Shown in pieces: positions 28,101 to 35,856 of a stretch of DNA of 64,000 bases. The stretch is from the NCBI GenBank assembly GCA_003247575.1, contig QJZC01000044.1:88890-152889 (forward strand), read 5' to 3'. Numbering within the stretch: the stretch's first letter is position 1; every line of letters starts with the position of its first letter. The stretch comes from Pseudomonadota bacterium (GTDB taxonomy: Bacteria > Myxococcota_A > UBA9160 > SZUA-336). The notes beneath the pieces are model-generated. The model was not told the origin of the DNA and searched no databases. It saw only the letters and a list, made by a program, of their open reading frames with translations. The position numbers and the translations under genes are program-made.

Positions 28101-28208
28101 GCAACCGTCGTAGTGGGAGGGCTCACGTCGTGCACGCTTCTCACTCTTCTCGTGATTCCGGTGCTCTACCGTTGGTTTGCGGTGGACCAGGAAGCGATCG
28201 CCGAATAG
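25116..28208 (+). CDS. Heavy-metal efflux RND pump (CusA/CzcA family)
   Basis: Inner-membrane proton/metal antiporter of 1030 residues, full length for the HME-RND group. Twelve predicted TM helices surround two large periplasmic loops. Conserved segments include LNVDAFPDVTNVQVQV near the N-terminus, GEVYKY, and the TM4 proton-relay region SLGGLAIGIGMMVDSSLVVVEN. That region matches the CusA-type pattern (single Asp) rather than the DFG...D pattern of CzcA. The porter segment GRAELGGEPEAISNNEI lacks the methionines expected for Cu/Ag transport, so the metal is left open. It starts at GTG 48 bases after the adaptor and is followed by the PepSY-like gene. Confidence 0.93.
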   Translation: MNWLIASSLKQPFLVIAIVVGVVAYGVHAMLGLNVDAFPDVTNVQVQVNTEAPGLAAIEVEQLITFPVESVMGGLPDVEEVRSVSQTGLSSITVVFADHVDTYFARQLVLERLQVAKERIPEGLGEPEMGPITTGLGEVYKYILKSETASAMELRTLNDWLVKFQLRTVPGVADVLSNGGEVRQYQVLADPRRLLEYELSMDDLRDALQENNANAGGWYLEGPHEQLVVRGEGMIRGSREGLEDIESIVLESVEGTPILVRDVAQVRYGSQIRQGAVTMNGDGEVVMGIVVQLKGANTKRVIEGVRAKLDALKATLPDGVEIVPVYDQADLVEKSISTVRSALIEASVLIVVVLFIFMWDVRSALILVATIPMSMLIAFIMMRWYGLSANLQSLGGLAIGIGMMVDSSLVVVENVVRRIANEPAGSVPLAERVRRASVEVGAPVFFSGLIIVVSKLPLFTLQGIEGKMFSPLAFTIAFAMVGALLVALTAVPVLCMLAFRGRIREAEPFVMRWLKRIYEPLLRRALRGHVAVVTLALALLAGSVALIPYLGTEFVPELDEGTLSVRVTMSPSISLEEAKRIATRLERRLVRYPEVTYALSQIGRAELGGEPEAISNNEITVGLKPQSAWTTAHRREDLIRILSEDLNEHPGVLIAFSQPIATRVDELLSGVKAQVAIKLFGDDLGVLARKGAEIQEVIEKIPGATDVAAQQIAGEQQLVVRPDRARLARYGLNVSDVMSIVSTAVGGEAVTQVIEGQKRFDVYLRLEESFRDRAEAIGELWVANEDHLRVPLSQVAQIAWASGPPTVSREDAQRRIVVQCNVLGRDMGGFVQEARAAVAKAVDLPSGYFVTWGGQFENQERAQRTLLVVIPVSVITIFLLLFLAFGSFRSVCLILLNVPFALVGGVFALGLSNQYLSVPASVGFIALFGTAVQNGVVMVACLNELVRSGWRIEDAVVHGACLRLRPILMTAVSAALGLVPLLLSTGIGSEVQRPLATVVVGGLTSCTLLTLLVIPVLYRWFAVDQEAIAE

Positions 28209-28238
28209 TCCATGATCCAACAGAAAGGGAAGACCCAA

Positions 28239-28508
28239 ATGAAGCAGCTCTCGTACTTGTCGATGTGTGCATGGATGGTGCTCGGCGCAACTCCTGCAGT
28301 GGCTGAGGACGCGGCACCGGCGGGCGGAAAATCGATCTGTGAGATCGTCGGTGCAGTGGAGTCCCAGGGGTATACACAGGTTTCCGAGGTCAGCTTCGAC
28401 GACGGGGAGTGGAAGGTCGAGGCGTACAAGGACGGAAAGCGGCTTTCGCTCCAGGTGGATCCAGACTCGGGAAAGATCGCGTCCGTCGGCGAGGATGATG
28501 ACGATTGA
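28239..28508 (+). CDS. Small periplasmic PepSY-like protein ending in poly-Asp
   Basis: 89 residues with a signal peptide (MKQLSYLSMCAWMVLGATPAVA) and one PepSY-like unit: ICEIVGAVESQGYTQVSEVS, then WKVEAYKDGKRLSLQVDPDSGKI. The C-terminus is GEDDDD. PepSY domains are found in periplasmic inhibitors and metal-related proteins. The acidic tail matches those of the flanking adaptor and barrel protein, so a metal-binding or chaperone-like accessory role is inferred. ATG 28239 has AAAGGGAAG upstream and begins the signal peptide; an ATG at 28212 would add nine non-conserved residues. It sits 30 bases after the pump gene. Confidence 0.75.
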   Translation: MKQLSYLSMCAWMVLGATPAVAEDAAPAGGKSICEIVGAVESQGYTQVSEVSFDDGEWKVEAYKDGKRLSLQVDPDSGKIASVGEDDDD

Positions 28509-28587
28509 TAGCCAGTTGCCGCATTCAGACGTTCTCGTATCGAGCGAGGTCGGAGGGCGGATAGGCTCGTAGAGCAGGAGTGAGGAC

Positions 28588-30024
28588 GTGGAAACCGTTG
28601 ACGTGTTCAAATGGATAGTTGCTCGGGAAGGATCCGTCGCCCGATGCGCTTCGGCGATTCTGTTGCTGGTTGCTGTGAGCCCTTTGCTTGGACTCTGCGA
28701 CGACGATGACGACGACGATCGGCGGGGTGAGATCCAAGTAGCGATGGACGTGGACGTTGCCTACAGCGCTAGAGCAAGCGCCCGCGAGATGTTTCCGCGT
28801 TTCGAAGGTGAGCTGGAAATCGGAATCGAGAACGACGCAACCTATCGTGCTCAGGACTCCGAGGAAGAGGTGAACAGCCTCTTCGTGTCGGCCGAGGCGG
28901 AGTTCGAGCTGCTGGTCAACGAGAACTTCTCGATCGAAGCGGAGCTTACGCTCGAACCGCTCGAGGACGCGGATGATGGCCGGCTCGAGGAACGGCTGCG
29001 AGCTCGAGAGGAATCTCCCGACAACCGTGAGTTCGATGATCACACTCTGTTCCTCGAGCAGTTTACCGCTCGCTGGGAAGGGGAGGAGTTTGAAGCCTAC
29101 GTCGGGAAGTTCAACCCCAAATTTGGGCGAGCCTACGAGTTCGCTGTGGGCCCGTTCGGCGACGAGGACAATTTCAGTGAGGACTACGCAATCGAGGAAC
29201 GCCTCGGAGGGGGAGTGAGCTTCGAACTCTCCGATCCGGCGTACGGAGAGCACGAGGTCTCCGTCGAAGCGTTCACACTCGACACCACGAACCTCACCCG
29301 GGGCCTCTTGCGCTCTCGGGGTAGGAATAAGCGTAGCGACGGGGGTCCGAGCAACACCGGCAGCCCGAACTCCTTCGCGTTTGGCGTCGAGGGTGGTGAG
29401 ATTCCCGGTCTGTCTGGACTCACGTACAACTTGGGGCTCGTCTACCAAAAGGGCGGTCGGCGTGGGCCGTTTCCGTCGGGCTCGGTGGGATCGCTCGTCA
29501 GCGACGATGACGATGACGACGACGATGATGAAGACGACGATCCGATGGGCCTCGGATTGCTGGATGATGACCTCGATATGGATGCCGACGACGATGACGA
29601 TGATGACGACGAGGGCTCGTTCATGCGCGATCGAGGCAGCCTGGAACGAGATTTCGTCGCAGGCCTCGGCTATTCGCTGACCTACTTCGAGAAGGTGCCG
29701 GTCGACCTGCTGACCGAGTACGTATACATCGACAATGCAGACGGAGAGAAGAACCGGCTGCGCCGGTTTCTGACCCTCGCGGCTGCGGCCGAGTGGCGTA
29801 GCCTGCGCTTCGGTCTGGCCTACACGCTTCGCTCAGAGGGTGTGCCGCTGGATTCGGACCAGCGTGCCTACCTCGGACTCGCCTCGATCGGGCACTTTCG
29901 ACCGCTCGGCCCCGACGGGCGACTCGGAAGAATCGGATTCGAAGCCGGCTTCAGGATGAAGCGAGACATGGGGCAGCGTTCCAACACTGCCGCTCTCAGG
30001 CTCAGCTACAAGGGTTCGTTCTGA
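28588..30024 (+). CDS. Outer-membrane beta-barrel protein with three poly-Asp runs
   Basis: 478 residues. A hydrophobic signal segment (AILLLVAVSPLLGLC) is followed at once by Asp38-44. The remainder alternates short amphipathic strands with acidic turns and ends in KGSF, a terminal Phe typical of outer-membrane barrels. One predicted loop holds nine Asp, a Glu and three Asp (306-318), then a second run of eight Asp (334-341). Strands such as FEAYVGKFNPKFGRAYEF resemble phosphate-selective/carbohydrate porins. It is last in the metal-efflux run, so it is inferred to be a metal-binding surface or pore protein. No homologue is named. GTG start at 28588; GTG 28603 is possible. Confidence 0.65.
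   Translation: METVDVFKWIVAREGSVARCASAILLLVAVSPLLGLCDDDDDDDRRGEIQVAMDVDVAYSARASAREMFPRFEGELEIGIENDATYRAQDSEEEVNSLFVSAEAEFELLVNENFSIEAELTLEPLEDADDGRLEERLRAREESPDNREFDDHTLFLEQFTARWEGEEFEAYVGKFNPKFGRAYEFAVGPFGDEDNFSEDYAIEERLGGGVSFELSDPAYGEHEVSVEAFTLDTTNLTRGLLRSRGRNKRSDGGPSNTGSPNSFAFGVEGGEIPGLSGLTYNLGLVYQKGGRRGPFPSGSVGSLVSDDDDDDDDDEDDDPMGLGLLDDDLDMDADDDDDDDDEGSFMRDRGSLERDFVAGLGYSLTYFEKVPVDLLTEYVYIDNADGEKNRLRRFLTLAAAAEWRSLRFGLAYTLRSEGVPLDSDQRAYLGLASIGHFRPLGPDGRLGRIGFEAGFRMKRDMGQRSNTAALRLSYKGSF
29503..29611 (+). repeat. Poly-Asp coding tracts in the barrel protein
   Basis: Two long Asp/Glu codon tracts (residues 306-318 and 334-341) separated by a short hydrophobic segment, PMGLGLLDDDLDMDA. GAC and GAT are intermixed. 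A third tract (residues 38-44) lies at 28699-28719. Confidence 0.9.
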
Positions 30025-30139
30025 GGCTCTGCTGTTGTCGAGAAAGACTTCCCGATGGTTTGGGGCATGGCGGTGGGATGCGTCCGTGGAGCAGTCGTTC
30101 GCCATCGCGCGTCATCCTCTTGTTGTCAGAGCTGCATGC

Positions 30140-30778
30140 TCAGGGCTCGTGTGACGGCGGAGGTCGCGAGACTGGAACGGACTCGCGCGAGCACAGCCGC
30201 AGGGTCAAGTTCAGGGTGGCGAGGAAACCCAGACAGGGGAGGCCGACCCAGCGCGCCTCGTTCGCCAGGATCTCGAGCCCGCGCTGCGAGAAGAACGCGC
30301 GCACCGACAGAGGTGAGGTCTCGATTGGGCGCCAGGGTGCGAAGTACCGCTCCGAATCGAAGGGAATGAACAAGCCAACCCCCAGCCCGTCGTCCGTAAA
30401 CGTATCGAGTAGGCCATGCGAACCGACCACCAGGAATGCGAGTACGGCACCCCACGGCCAAAGGCGGCTCGACTCGATGTGGCTCGACTCGACGTGGCTC
30501 GACCCGGCTGTCCTCGAACGGACGTGGTTCGGCGGGAGTCGCCAGAGGGGGAGTGACGCCAGGCCGATCAGAGCGGCGAATCCGAGCGAGTGCGTGAGTC
30601 CCCGATGACCGAGCGGGCTCGCGTACGGAATCCCCAAGCGGAATCCAATCACGTCGAGATCCGGCGCAGCTGCCGCGGCGGCGAGCAGCACGATCGCCGT
30701 CTTTCGGAAGCGGAGATCCGCGGGTAGAGCACAGCCGAGGGCCGAACCGACTACAAGGTGGGCGAAGGCGCTCGGCAC
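30140..30778 (-). CDS. YdjM/DUF457-type membrane-bound putative metal-dependent hydrolase
   Basis: 212 residues with about four membrane helices. The family's scattered His/Asp metal motif is visible: SAFAHLVVG near the N-terminus, APDLDVIGF, GHRGLTHSLG and VVGSHGLLDTFTDDGLG. This places it with LexA-regulated YdjM-like DUF457 proteins, whose function is unknown. In the middle, the segment SSHVESSHIESS is encoded by 15-bp tandem repeats and looks like a recent in-frame expansion. Single gene, convergent with the barrel gene. Confidence 0.8.
   Translation of the reverse strand: MPSAFAHLVVGSALGCALPADLRFRKTAIVLLAAAAAAPDLDVIGFRLGIPYASPLGHRGLTHSLGFAALIGLASLPLWRLPPNHVRSRTAGSSHVESSHIESSRLWPWGAVLAFLVVGSHGLLDTFTDDGLGVGLFIPFDSERYFAPWRPIETSPLSVRAFFSQRGLEILANEARWVGLPCLGFLATLNLTLRLCSRESVPVSRPPPSHEP
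30466..30510 (-). repeat. Three tandem 15-bp units inside the DUF457 gene
   Basis: GGCTCGACTCGATGT, GGCTCGACTCGACGT and GGCTCGACCCGGCTG follow directly. The unit is a multiple of three, so the reading frame is kept and a short Ser/His/Glu repeat is added to a loop. Confidence 0.8.
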
Positions 30779-31006
30779 AGGGACATCTCTCCTCTCGCAG
30801 CGCAGCTCGGGGCATTGGTCTGGACGAGCAGCGACGCCGACATTGTGCGTGCTGGGGGTGCGGGGATCCAGGCCTCGGCTGCCGAGTTGACACTGGCGTC
30901 GGCTGGCGACTCATCTGGGCGGTGCGCCGACCCGACGATGGAGCCGCTAGCGACGGGAGTGACTTCGTAGGCGGGCTGCTTGGGTTCGACGGGCTATGCT
31001 CGCTGC

Positions 31007-31885
31007 GTGAGGACACGAACGAGCGAATCAGAGAACTCGGTTGCGGTTGCGGAGGCTGTCCGTACCCACATTGAAAGCGATGGTCGCAGCGACTGGCTGA
31101 GTTGGCTCGAGCTCCTGCCCGGACGCATCGAGACGCTTCGGCAACGCTGGTCGGTCGATCTCGGGGAGCCGTACGAAGATGCGACCTGCTCCTTCGTGGC
31201 ACCGGTGCTCGGAGAGCCTCTCGTGCTCAAGATCGGGTTGCCGCACATGGAGGCAGATCACGAAGCCGTGGGACTCGATACCTGGGCTGGACGTGGAGCC
31301 GTTCGGCTTCGGGCTCATGCCCCGGACCAACACGGGATGCTTCTCGAACGCTGCCAGCCTGGCTTTGCGCTACGCCGCGCGCCCGAAGCGGAACAGGACC
31401 GAGTGATCGCCGAGCTGTTGCAGCTGCTCTGGCAGGCCCCAGCTCGGCGCGACGCGTTTCGGCCGTTGTCCGAGATGACCGCGTATTGGGCGAGCGAGAT
31501 CCAGCTCAAGCAGGCGGAGTGGCCCGATCCCGCGCTCGTGTGTACCGCCCTCGAGCTCTACCAAACACTTCCCGATAGCGATGACATCGCGTTGCTCCCG
31601 ACCGATCTCCACGCCGGCAACGTGCTCAAGTCGACTCGTTCCGCCTGGCTGGCGATCGACCCGAAGCCATTCCTCGGTGATCGAGCCTTCGACGCGACTC
31701 AGCACCTGCTCAACTGCGCGGGCCGGCTCGCCGCGGACCCGATGGGTACGATCGCCCGCATGGCGCAGCTTGCTTCTCTCGATCCCCAGCGGCTGCGGCT
31801 CTGGACCTTCGCGCGAGTGATGCTGCACAGCGAAGTTTGGGGCGACCCGGCAGCGCTCCGACTGGCGCGCCGGCTGGCGCCTTAG
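31007..31885 (+). CDS. APH(6)-like aminoglycoside/hydroxyurea phosphotransferase family protein
   Basis: About 292 residues of the streptomycin 6-kinase-like family. The nucleotide-binding Lys is likely in PLVLKIG. The catalytic loop reads LLPTDLHAGNVL (Asp, then Asn) and the metal-binding loop is WLAIDPKPFLGDRAFD, close to the WLAIDPKGLVGD form typical of this family. The first residue of the usual HGD motif is changed (PTD). It could inactivate an aminoglycoside, but many relatives are housekeeping small-molecule kinases, so resistance should not be assumed. Start uncertain: GTG 31007 or TTG 30980. Confidence 0.75.
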   Translation: MRTRTSESENSVAVAEAVRTHIESDGRSDWLSWLELLPGRIETLRQRWSVDLGEPYEDATCSFVAPVLGEPLVLKIGLPHMEADHEAVGLDTWAGRGAVRLRAHAPDQHGMLLERCQPGFALRRAPEAEQDRVIAELLQLLWQAPARRDAFRPLSEMTAYWASEIQLKQAEWPDPALVCTALELYQTLPDSDDIALLPTDLHAGNVLKSTRSAWLAIDPKPFLGDRAFDATQHLLNCAGRLAADPMGTIARMAQLASLDPQRLRLWTFARVMLHSEVWGDPAALRLARRLAP

Positions 31886-31935
31886 GTGGGATGCGGACTC
31901 GGTTCCCCCGCTTCCCGATAACGTAGCGTGAGTGG

Positions 31936-33105
31936 TCAGAGATCCAGCTCGGGGCGTGCGGTTGCCGGCGGGGCGAGTCCCCTGCGTCGATAGCGCATGG
32001 CCTGTTGCACTCGTTCGAGCGCAATCGCGTCGGCCGCTACGCGGGGCGGCTCCCCCGAGCCCGCGCGCATCAGGATCTGACGCGTGTTGTCGGCGATTCG
32101 TTCTTCGATGGCCGCGAAGGCCTGCGTCCGCGTTCCGCCGGCGTATTCCACGGCGGCGCAGATCACGCCTCCGGCATTGGCAATGTAGTCCGGGAGTACG
32201 AGGACGTCGCGACTGGCGAGCAGGCGCTCGGCTTCCTCGGTTACCGCGATGTTGGCTCCGGGTACGACGAGCTTGGCCTGGAGCTGATCCGCGTTCTTGG
32301 CCGTGAGCACGTCGGGACGAGCTGCGGGGATCCAGATCTCGCAGTCCATGGCGATCAGCTCATCACCGCTCGCGGCTGCTCCGCCCTCGAACTCCGCCAC
32401 GGCGCGCCCAGCTTTCTTGTGCGCGATGAGTGCCTCGACGTCGAGCCCGCCCGGTGCCTGCGTCGCTCCGCGCGAATCGGAGACCGCGACCACTCGTGCG
32501 CCTCGCGCGACCAAGAAGCGTGCAGCGTGCTGTCCCACCGCACCGAAGCCTTGCACGACGATTCGCGCACCCTCGAGCCGTACTTCGCAGAACTCCTGTG
32601 CGATCTCCGCGCAAACTGCGAGGCCGAAGCCGGTCGCGCCGATCTCGTCGAGCGGTATGCCACCGAGCGCTGCGGGCAGCCCGACGGCGCGACCGATCTC
32701 ATCCTTGACGAATCCCATGCAGGCTTCGTCGGTTCCCATGTCGGGACCCGGGATCAGCTCCTGAATGCCCGCGATTGCACGGGCGAAGGCGCGCATGAGG
32801 CGCTCCTTCTCCAGGGGCTTCAGGTCGGGGCGCGCGATGATCCCCGACTTGCAACCTCCGTGGGGCAGACCGGCGGCCGCGTTCTTCAGAGTCATCGCCC
32901 GCGCCAGCCGGAAGACCTCCTCGAACCCGATGTCGGGGGCCATGCGAACGCCACCGATCGCAGGTCCGCAGGCGACGTTGTCCACTACGGCGATGGCTTC
33001 GAGCCCGACGAGCGGGTCGTGAATCAACAGCACCTTTGCTGGGCCCAGCGAATCTCGAACTTCATTCCACGTCGATGTCATGTTCGAGGGGTTCGCAAGC
33101 CTCAT
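31936..33105 (-). CDS. Glu/Leu/Phe/Val dehydrogenase family amino-acid dehydrogenase
   Basis: NAD(P)-dependent oxidative deamination of an amino acid; 389 residues, nearer the shorter Leu/Phe/Val dehydrogenases than hexameric glutamate dehydrogenase. Visible are GPAIGGVRM, catalytic-Lys loop AAGLPHGGCKSGI, GPDMGTDE, the Rossmann motif VVQGFGAVGQHAA and NAGGVI near the C-terminus. The Lys loop has PHGGCKSG where the second paralogue (53369-54694) has PFGGAKGG, so the two probably use different substrates. Start ambiguous between ATG 33105 and ATG 33081; neither has a clear ribosome site. Confidence 0.85.
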   Translation of the reverse strand: MRLANPSNMTSTWNEVRDSLGPAKVLLIHDPLVGLEAIAVVDNVACGPAIGGVRMAPDIGFEEVFRLARAMTLKNAAAGLPHGGCKSGIIARPDLKPLEKERLMRAFARAIAGIQELIPGPDMGTDEACMGFVKDEIGRAVGLPAALGGIPLDEIGATGFGLAVCAEIAQEFCEVRLEGARIVVQGFGAVGQHAARFLVARGARVVAVSDSRGATQAPGGLDVEALIAHKKAGRAVAEFEGGAAASGDELIAMDCEIWIPAARPDVLTAKNADQLQAKLVVPGANIAVTEEAERLLASRDVLVLPDYIANAGGVICAAVEYAGGTRTQAFAAIEERIADNTRQILMRAGSGEPPRVAADAIALERVQQAMRYRRRGLAPPATARPELDL

Positions 33106-33240
33106 GCCAGCCGGAGGTCGTTCGGCCCCACTCCATACGCAATCGCTGGTGCAGATTGTCGTGCGGGTGGGAGTTCCTGGCTCACCCGGTGCGCTGGAGC
33201 GATCAGCGCGGGTGCTTCTCGAGACGTGGAGTGTCCAGTT

Positions 33241-34215
33241 CTAGCCCGTGGTGATAATCCAGCGCAGGGCAAGGGCCATCAGTCCGACCACGATCAAAGC
33301 GCGTACGAAGCCGTTGCGAAGCGATGCTCTGTGTGGCGCAACCGTCGCGGGGGGAAGCGTGGACCGCAGGATCGGCTCGATCACGTGCACGCTGATGTTG
33401 TCGAGTCCCCCGCGTAAGTTCGCGAGCTCGACGAGAGCCCGTGCTGCCGCCGCGGGCGAGCTGGCATTGACCTTCCGAAGCATTTCTGTGTCACCTACCA
33501 GGCTCCACAGGCCATCGGAGCAGAGGACGAACCGATCACCGGGCTCGAGCGTCAAGCTCAGTACCTCGACCTCCAGCTCTTCTCTCGCGCCGAGCGAGCG
33601 CAGCAGCTCGTCGCGTCTCGGATGCTCGCTCGCTTCCGCGGAATCGATCAGGGAGGCCTGTACCAACGATGCGACCACCGAGTGATCCGTGGTGAGCCGT
33701 TGGATCTCACCTGCACGGATCCGATAGGCGCGGCTGTCGCCCACGTGTGCGATGTGGACCTGGCCGCGTGGCGTCACGACGAGCACAGTGCCCGTCGAGC
33801 CCATGCCCTGGAGCCGCGGGTCGGACTCGCTGCGCGCGCGGATACGGCGGTTCGACTCGCGCAGCATGTACGCGCAGAGGTCTTCGACCGAGCTCTTCCC
33901 GGCCGAGATCAGCAGCTCGCGACAGGTGTCGGCGACGATCTGCGCGGCGACTTCCCCTCCCTGATGTCCCCCCATCCCGTCTGCTACGAGAAACAAGTGG
34001 TGGCCTGCGCTGTTCGCAGCTTGAATACATCGATCCTGATTGCAGTTCCTGCTCAGTCCAACGTCGCTCGCGGAGCCGGCGTCGATCGCCTCCACGCGCA
34101 GCGAGTGGAGCCGGCTCCCTTCCGCGTGATGAGCGGATCGCTCGTTCTCATGCTCTCGTGCGAGTCGATCGGAGGGCGCTGTGTGAGCACTTGCTTCGCG
34201 ACGTCCATCGATCAT
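33241..34215 (-). CDS. PP2C-type Ser/Thr protein phosphatase with C-terminal membrane anchor
   Basis: Metal-dependent phosphatase of 324 residues that would reverse Ser/Thr kinase action. PP2C motifs: SRNCNQDRC, LVADGMGGHQGGEVA, HIAHVGDSRAYRI, LTTDHSVV, LCSDGLWSLV and LDNISV, supplying the metal-binding Asp residues. A terminal hydrophobic helix (FVRALIVVGLMALALRWII) suggests tail anchoring in the inner membrane. ATG 34215 is chosen because GGGAGAG lies six bases upstream. No kinase is adjacent; the large kinase at 54.8 kb is a possible antagonist, by inference only. Confidence 0.9.
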   Translation of the reverse strand: MIDGRREASAHTAPSDRLAREHENERSAHHAEGSRLHSLRVEAIDAGSASDVGLSRNCNQDRCIQAANSAGHHLFLVADGMGGHQGGEVAAQIVADTCRELLISAGKSSVEDLCAYMLRESNRRIRARSESDPRLQGMGSTGTVLVVTPRGQVHIAHVGDSRAYRIRAGEIQRLTTDHSVVASLVQASLIDSAEASEHPRRDELLRSLGAREELEVEVLSLTLEPGDRFVLCSDGLWSLVGDTEMLRKVNASSPAAAARALVELANLRGGLDNISVHVIEPILRSTLPPATVAPHRASLRNGFVRALIVVGLMALALRWIITTG

Positions 34216-34462
34216 GAGGACTCTCCCAGTGAGTGCACGATCGAGGTCCAGGGGGCCCAGCACAGCGGGACGGAACCCACCGAAGCCGCTTCCGCGTCCG
34301 AGGTCGAAGTCGAGATCGAACTCGGAGTTCGTACTACTCCTTACTTCGTACGATAATCCAACTTTGAGAAAGGTCTAGCTCGAGGCGTCGTACGGAGGAT
34401 GCATGCGTCGCTCGTGCCGAGTGTAGGTCTCACCCCAGTCTTATAGTATCGTAGAGATTGCG

Positions 34463-35077
34463 ATGCGAAGGGTTTCACAGCACAAGCAGCGCCTGATCGA
34501 GGCGGCAACGCGCCTGTTTCGGCGTCACGGATTTGCATCCACGGGCATCAACGAGATTCTGATCGAGAGTGGGGCGCCGAAGGGTTCTCTCTATCACTAC
34601 TTCCCCGAGGGAAAGATCCAGATCGGAGAGGCGGCTGTGCACACCGCCGGCGCCCAGGTTGCGGCCATGCTCGACGAATTGTTGGCGACCACCCAGTCTG
34701 CAGGCGACTTTCTCGAGGCCTACGCCGAGCATCTGGCGCAGTGGCTGCGAGACTCGGAGTTTCAGGAAGGGTGTCCGATCGCCACGACCTTGCTCGAGAC
34801 CACTCCGCAGTCCGACCGCATCGTGTCCGCCGGGGAGGCCGTGATCGAATGCTGGCTCGCACGAGTCTCGCGGGCGTTCGAGCGCGACGGGGTTTCCGCC
34901 GAAGAGGCGCGCGATTGCGCGCTGGCGGCCATCTCGGCCTTCGAAGGTGCGCTTCTACTGGCGCGCGTGCAGCGCAGTACGCGACCCCTCGAGGCGGTCG
35001 TTCGGCACTTCGGCCCACGGTCCGGGCGTGCGCTCGAGGTTCGCAGGACGGCCGCGAACGATGAGCCTGCTTGCTAG
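34463..35077 (+). CDS. TetR-family transcriptional regulator
   Basis: 204 residues. The N-terminal HTH is clear (LIEAATRLFRRHGFASTGIN, then ESGAPKGSLYHYFPEGK). The ligand domain resembles the LmrA/YxaF subgroup (FQEGCPIATTLLE). Such proteins usually repress a nearby transporter or enzyme and release DNA on ligand binding. Its stop overlaps the start of the following membrane protein gene, its likely co-transcribed partner and possible target. It diverges from the PP2C gene across a 247-bp region containing TTCGTAC repeats that could be its operator. Confidence 0.88.
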   Translation: MRRVSQHKQRLIEAATRLFRRHGFASTGINEILIESGAPKGSLYHYFPEGKIQIGEAAVHTAGAQVAAMLDELLATTQSAGDFLEAYAEHLAQWLRDSEFQEGCPIATTLLETTPQSDRIVSAGEAVIECWLARVSRAFERDGVSAEEARDCALAAISAFEGALLLARVQRSTRPLEAVVRHFGPRSGRALEVRRTAANDEPAC

Positions 35078-35805
35078 CGCCGCCAGCCGCTGACTCGAGC
35101 TTCGAGCTCGACCTGGTTCACTACCTTCCGCTCGCCACCACCTTGGTGTGTTCGATCCTGGGGATCGCCCTGCTTCGGCGCTATCGCTCCAAGCGGGGTG
35201 CACTTCACCTGCTGTGGTGGACCTTCGGGATGTTCACCTACGGGACGGGCACCGCGATCGAGAGCTGGATCACCTTCTCGGGCAACTCGCTCACCGCGAC
35301 CAAGCTCTGGTATGTCGCCGGAGCGCTCTTCGGTGGCTATCCCCTGGCCCAGGGAAGTGTCTACTTGTTGCTGCCGCGCCAGCGTGCCCAGCGTCTGACT
35401 CTCGCAAGCCTTCCCTTGGTGCTGGCGGTCGCCGTGTTGGTGCTGCTCTCTCCCGCTGACGTCGCTGCGCTCGAGCCGCGCCGGCCTACCGGTGCCGTTC
35501 TCGCTTGGAGCTGGCTGCGGGGTCTGACTCCGCTGATCAATCTCTACGCGTTGGCGTTCCTGGTGGGTGGCGCCGCGCTGAGCGCATTTCGGTATGCGCG
35601 CTCGCGCAGACCAGGAGACCGCTGGCGCAGCTGGGGCAACGTGAGCATCGCCCTCGGCGGGCTACTCCCGGGCGTTGGAGGCACTCTGGCAAAGGCGGGG
35701 AACGTCGAAGCGCTGTACGTGGCCGAGCTCATCGGCTCGCTGGCGATTGGTCTCGGCTTCTTCCTGTGTGTCTCGCGTGCGGCCTCCGTAGGCCGGACGG
35801 GCTGA
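35071..35805 (+). CDS. Multipass membrane protein of unknown function, coupled to TetR regulator
   Basis: Not recognised. 244 residues with about seven hydrophobic helices, for example LPLATTLVCSILGIALL, LASLPLVLAVAVLVLL, LINLYALAFLVGGAAL and LIGSLAIGLGFFLCV. No signature for a transporter family is obvious; the seven-helix plan is reminiscent of membrane sensor modules. The TTG start at 35071 overlaps the tetR stop by 7 bases, suggesting translational coupling. A start slightly downstream cannot be excluded. Confidence 0.6.
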   Translation: MLAPPAADSSFELDLVHYLPLATTLVCSILGIALLRRYRSKRGALHLLWWTFGMFTYGTGTAIESWITFSGNSLTATKLWYVAGALFGGYPLAQGSVYLLLPRQRAQRLTLASLPLVLAVAVLVLLSPADVAALEPRRPTGAVLAWSWLRGLTPLINLYALAFLVGGAALSAFRYARSRRPGDRWRSWGNVSIALGGLLPGVGGTLAKAGNVEALYVAELIGSLAIGLGFFLCVSRAASVGRTG

Positions 35806-35856
35806 ATCCCATTCGCAGTGAGGTCGCAGCGGACCGCTGTCCGCGCACGTGCGCGC

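Noticed and set aside
31007..31885. A streptomycin-resistance gene
   Set aside because: The APH(6)-like fold is clear, but the catalytic HGD is PTD and there is no mobile context. Resistance would be over-interpretation.
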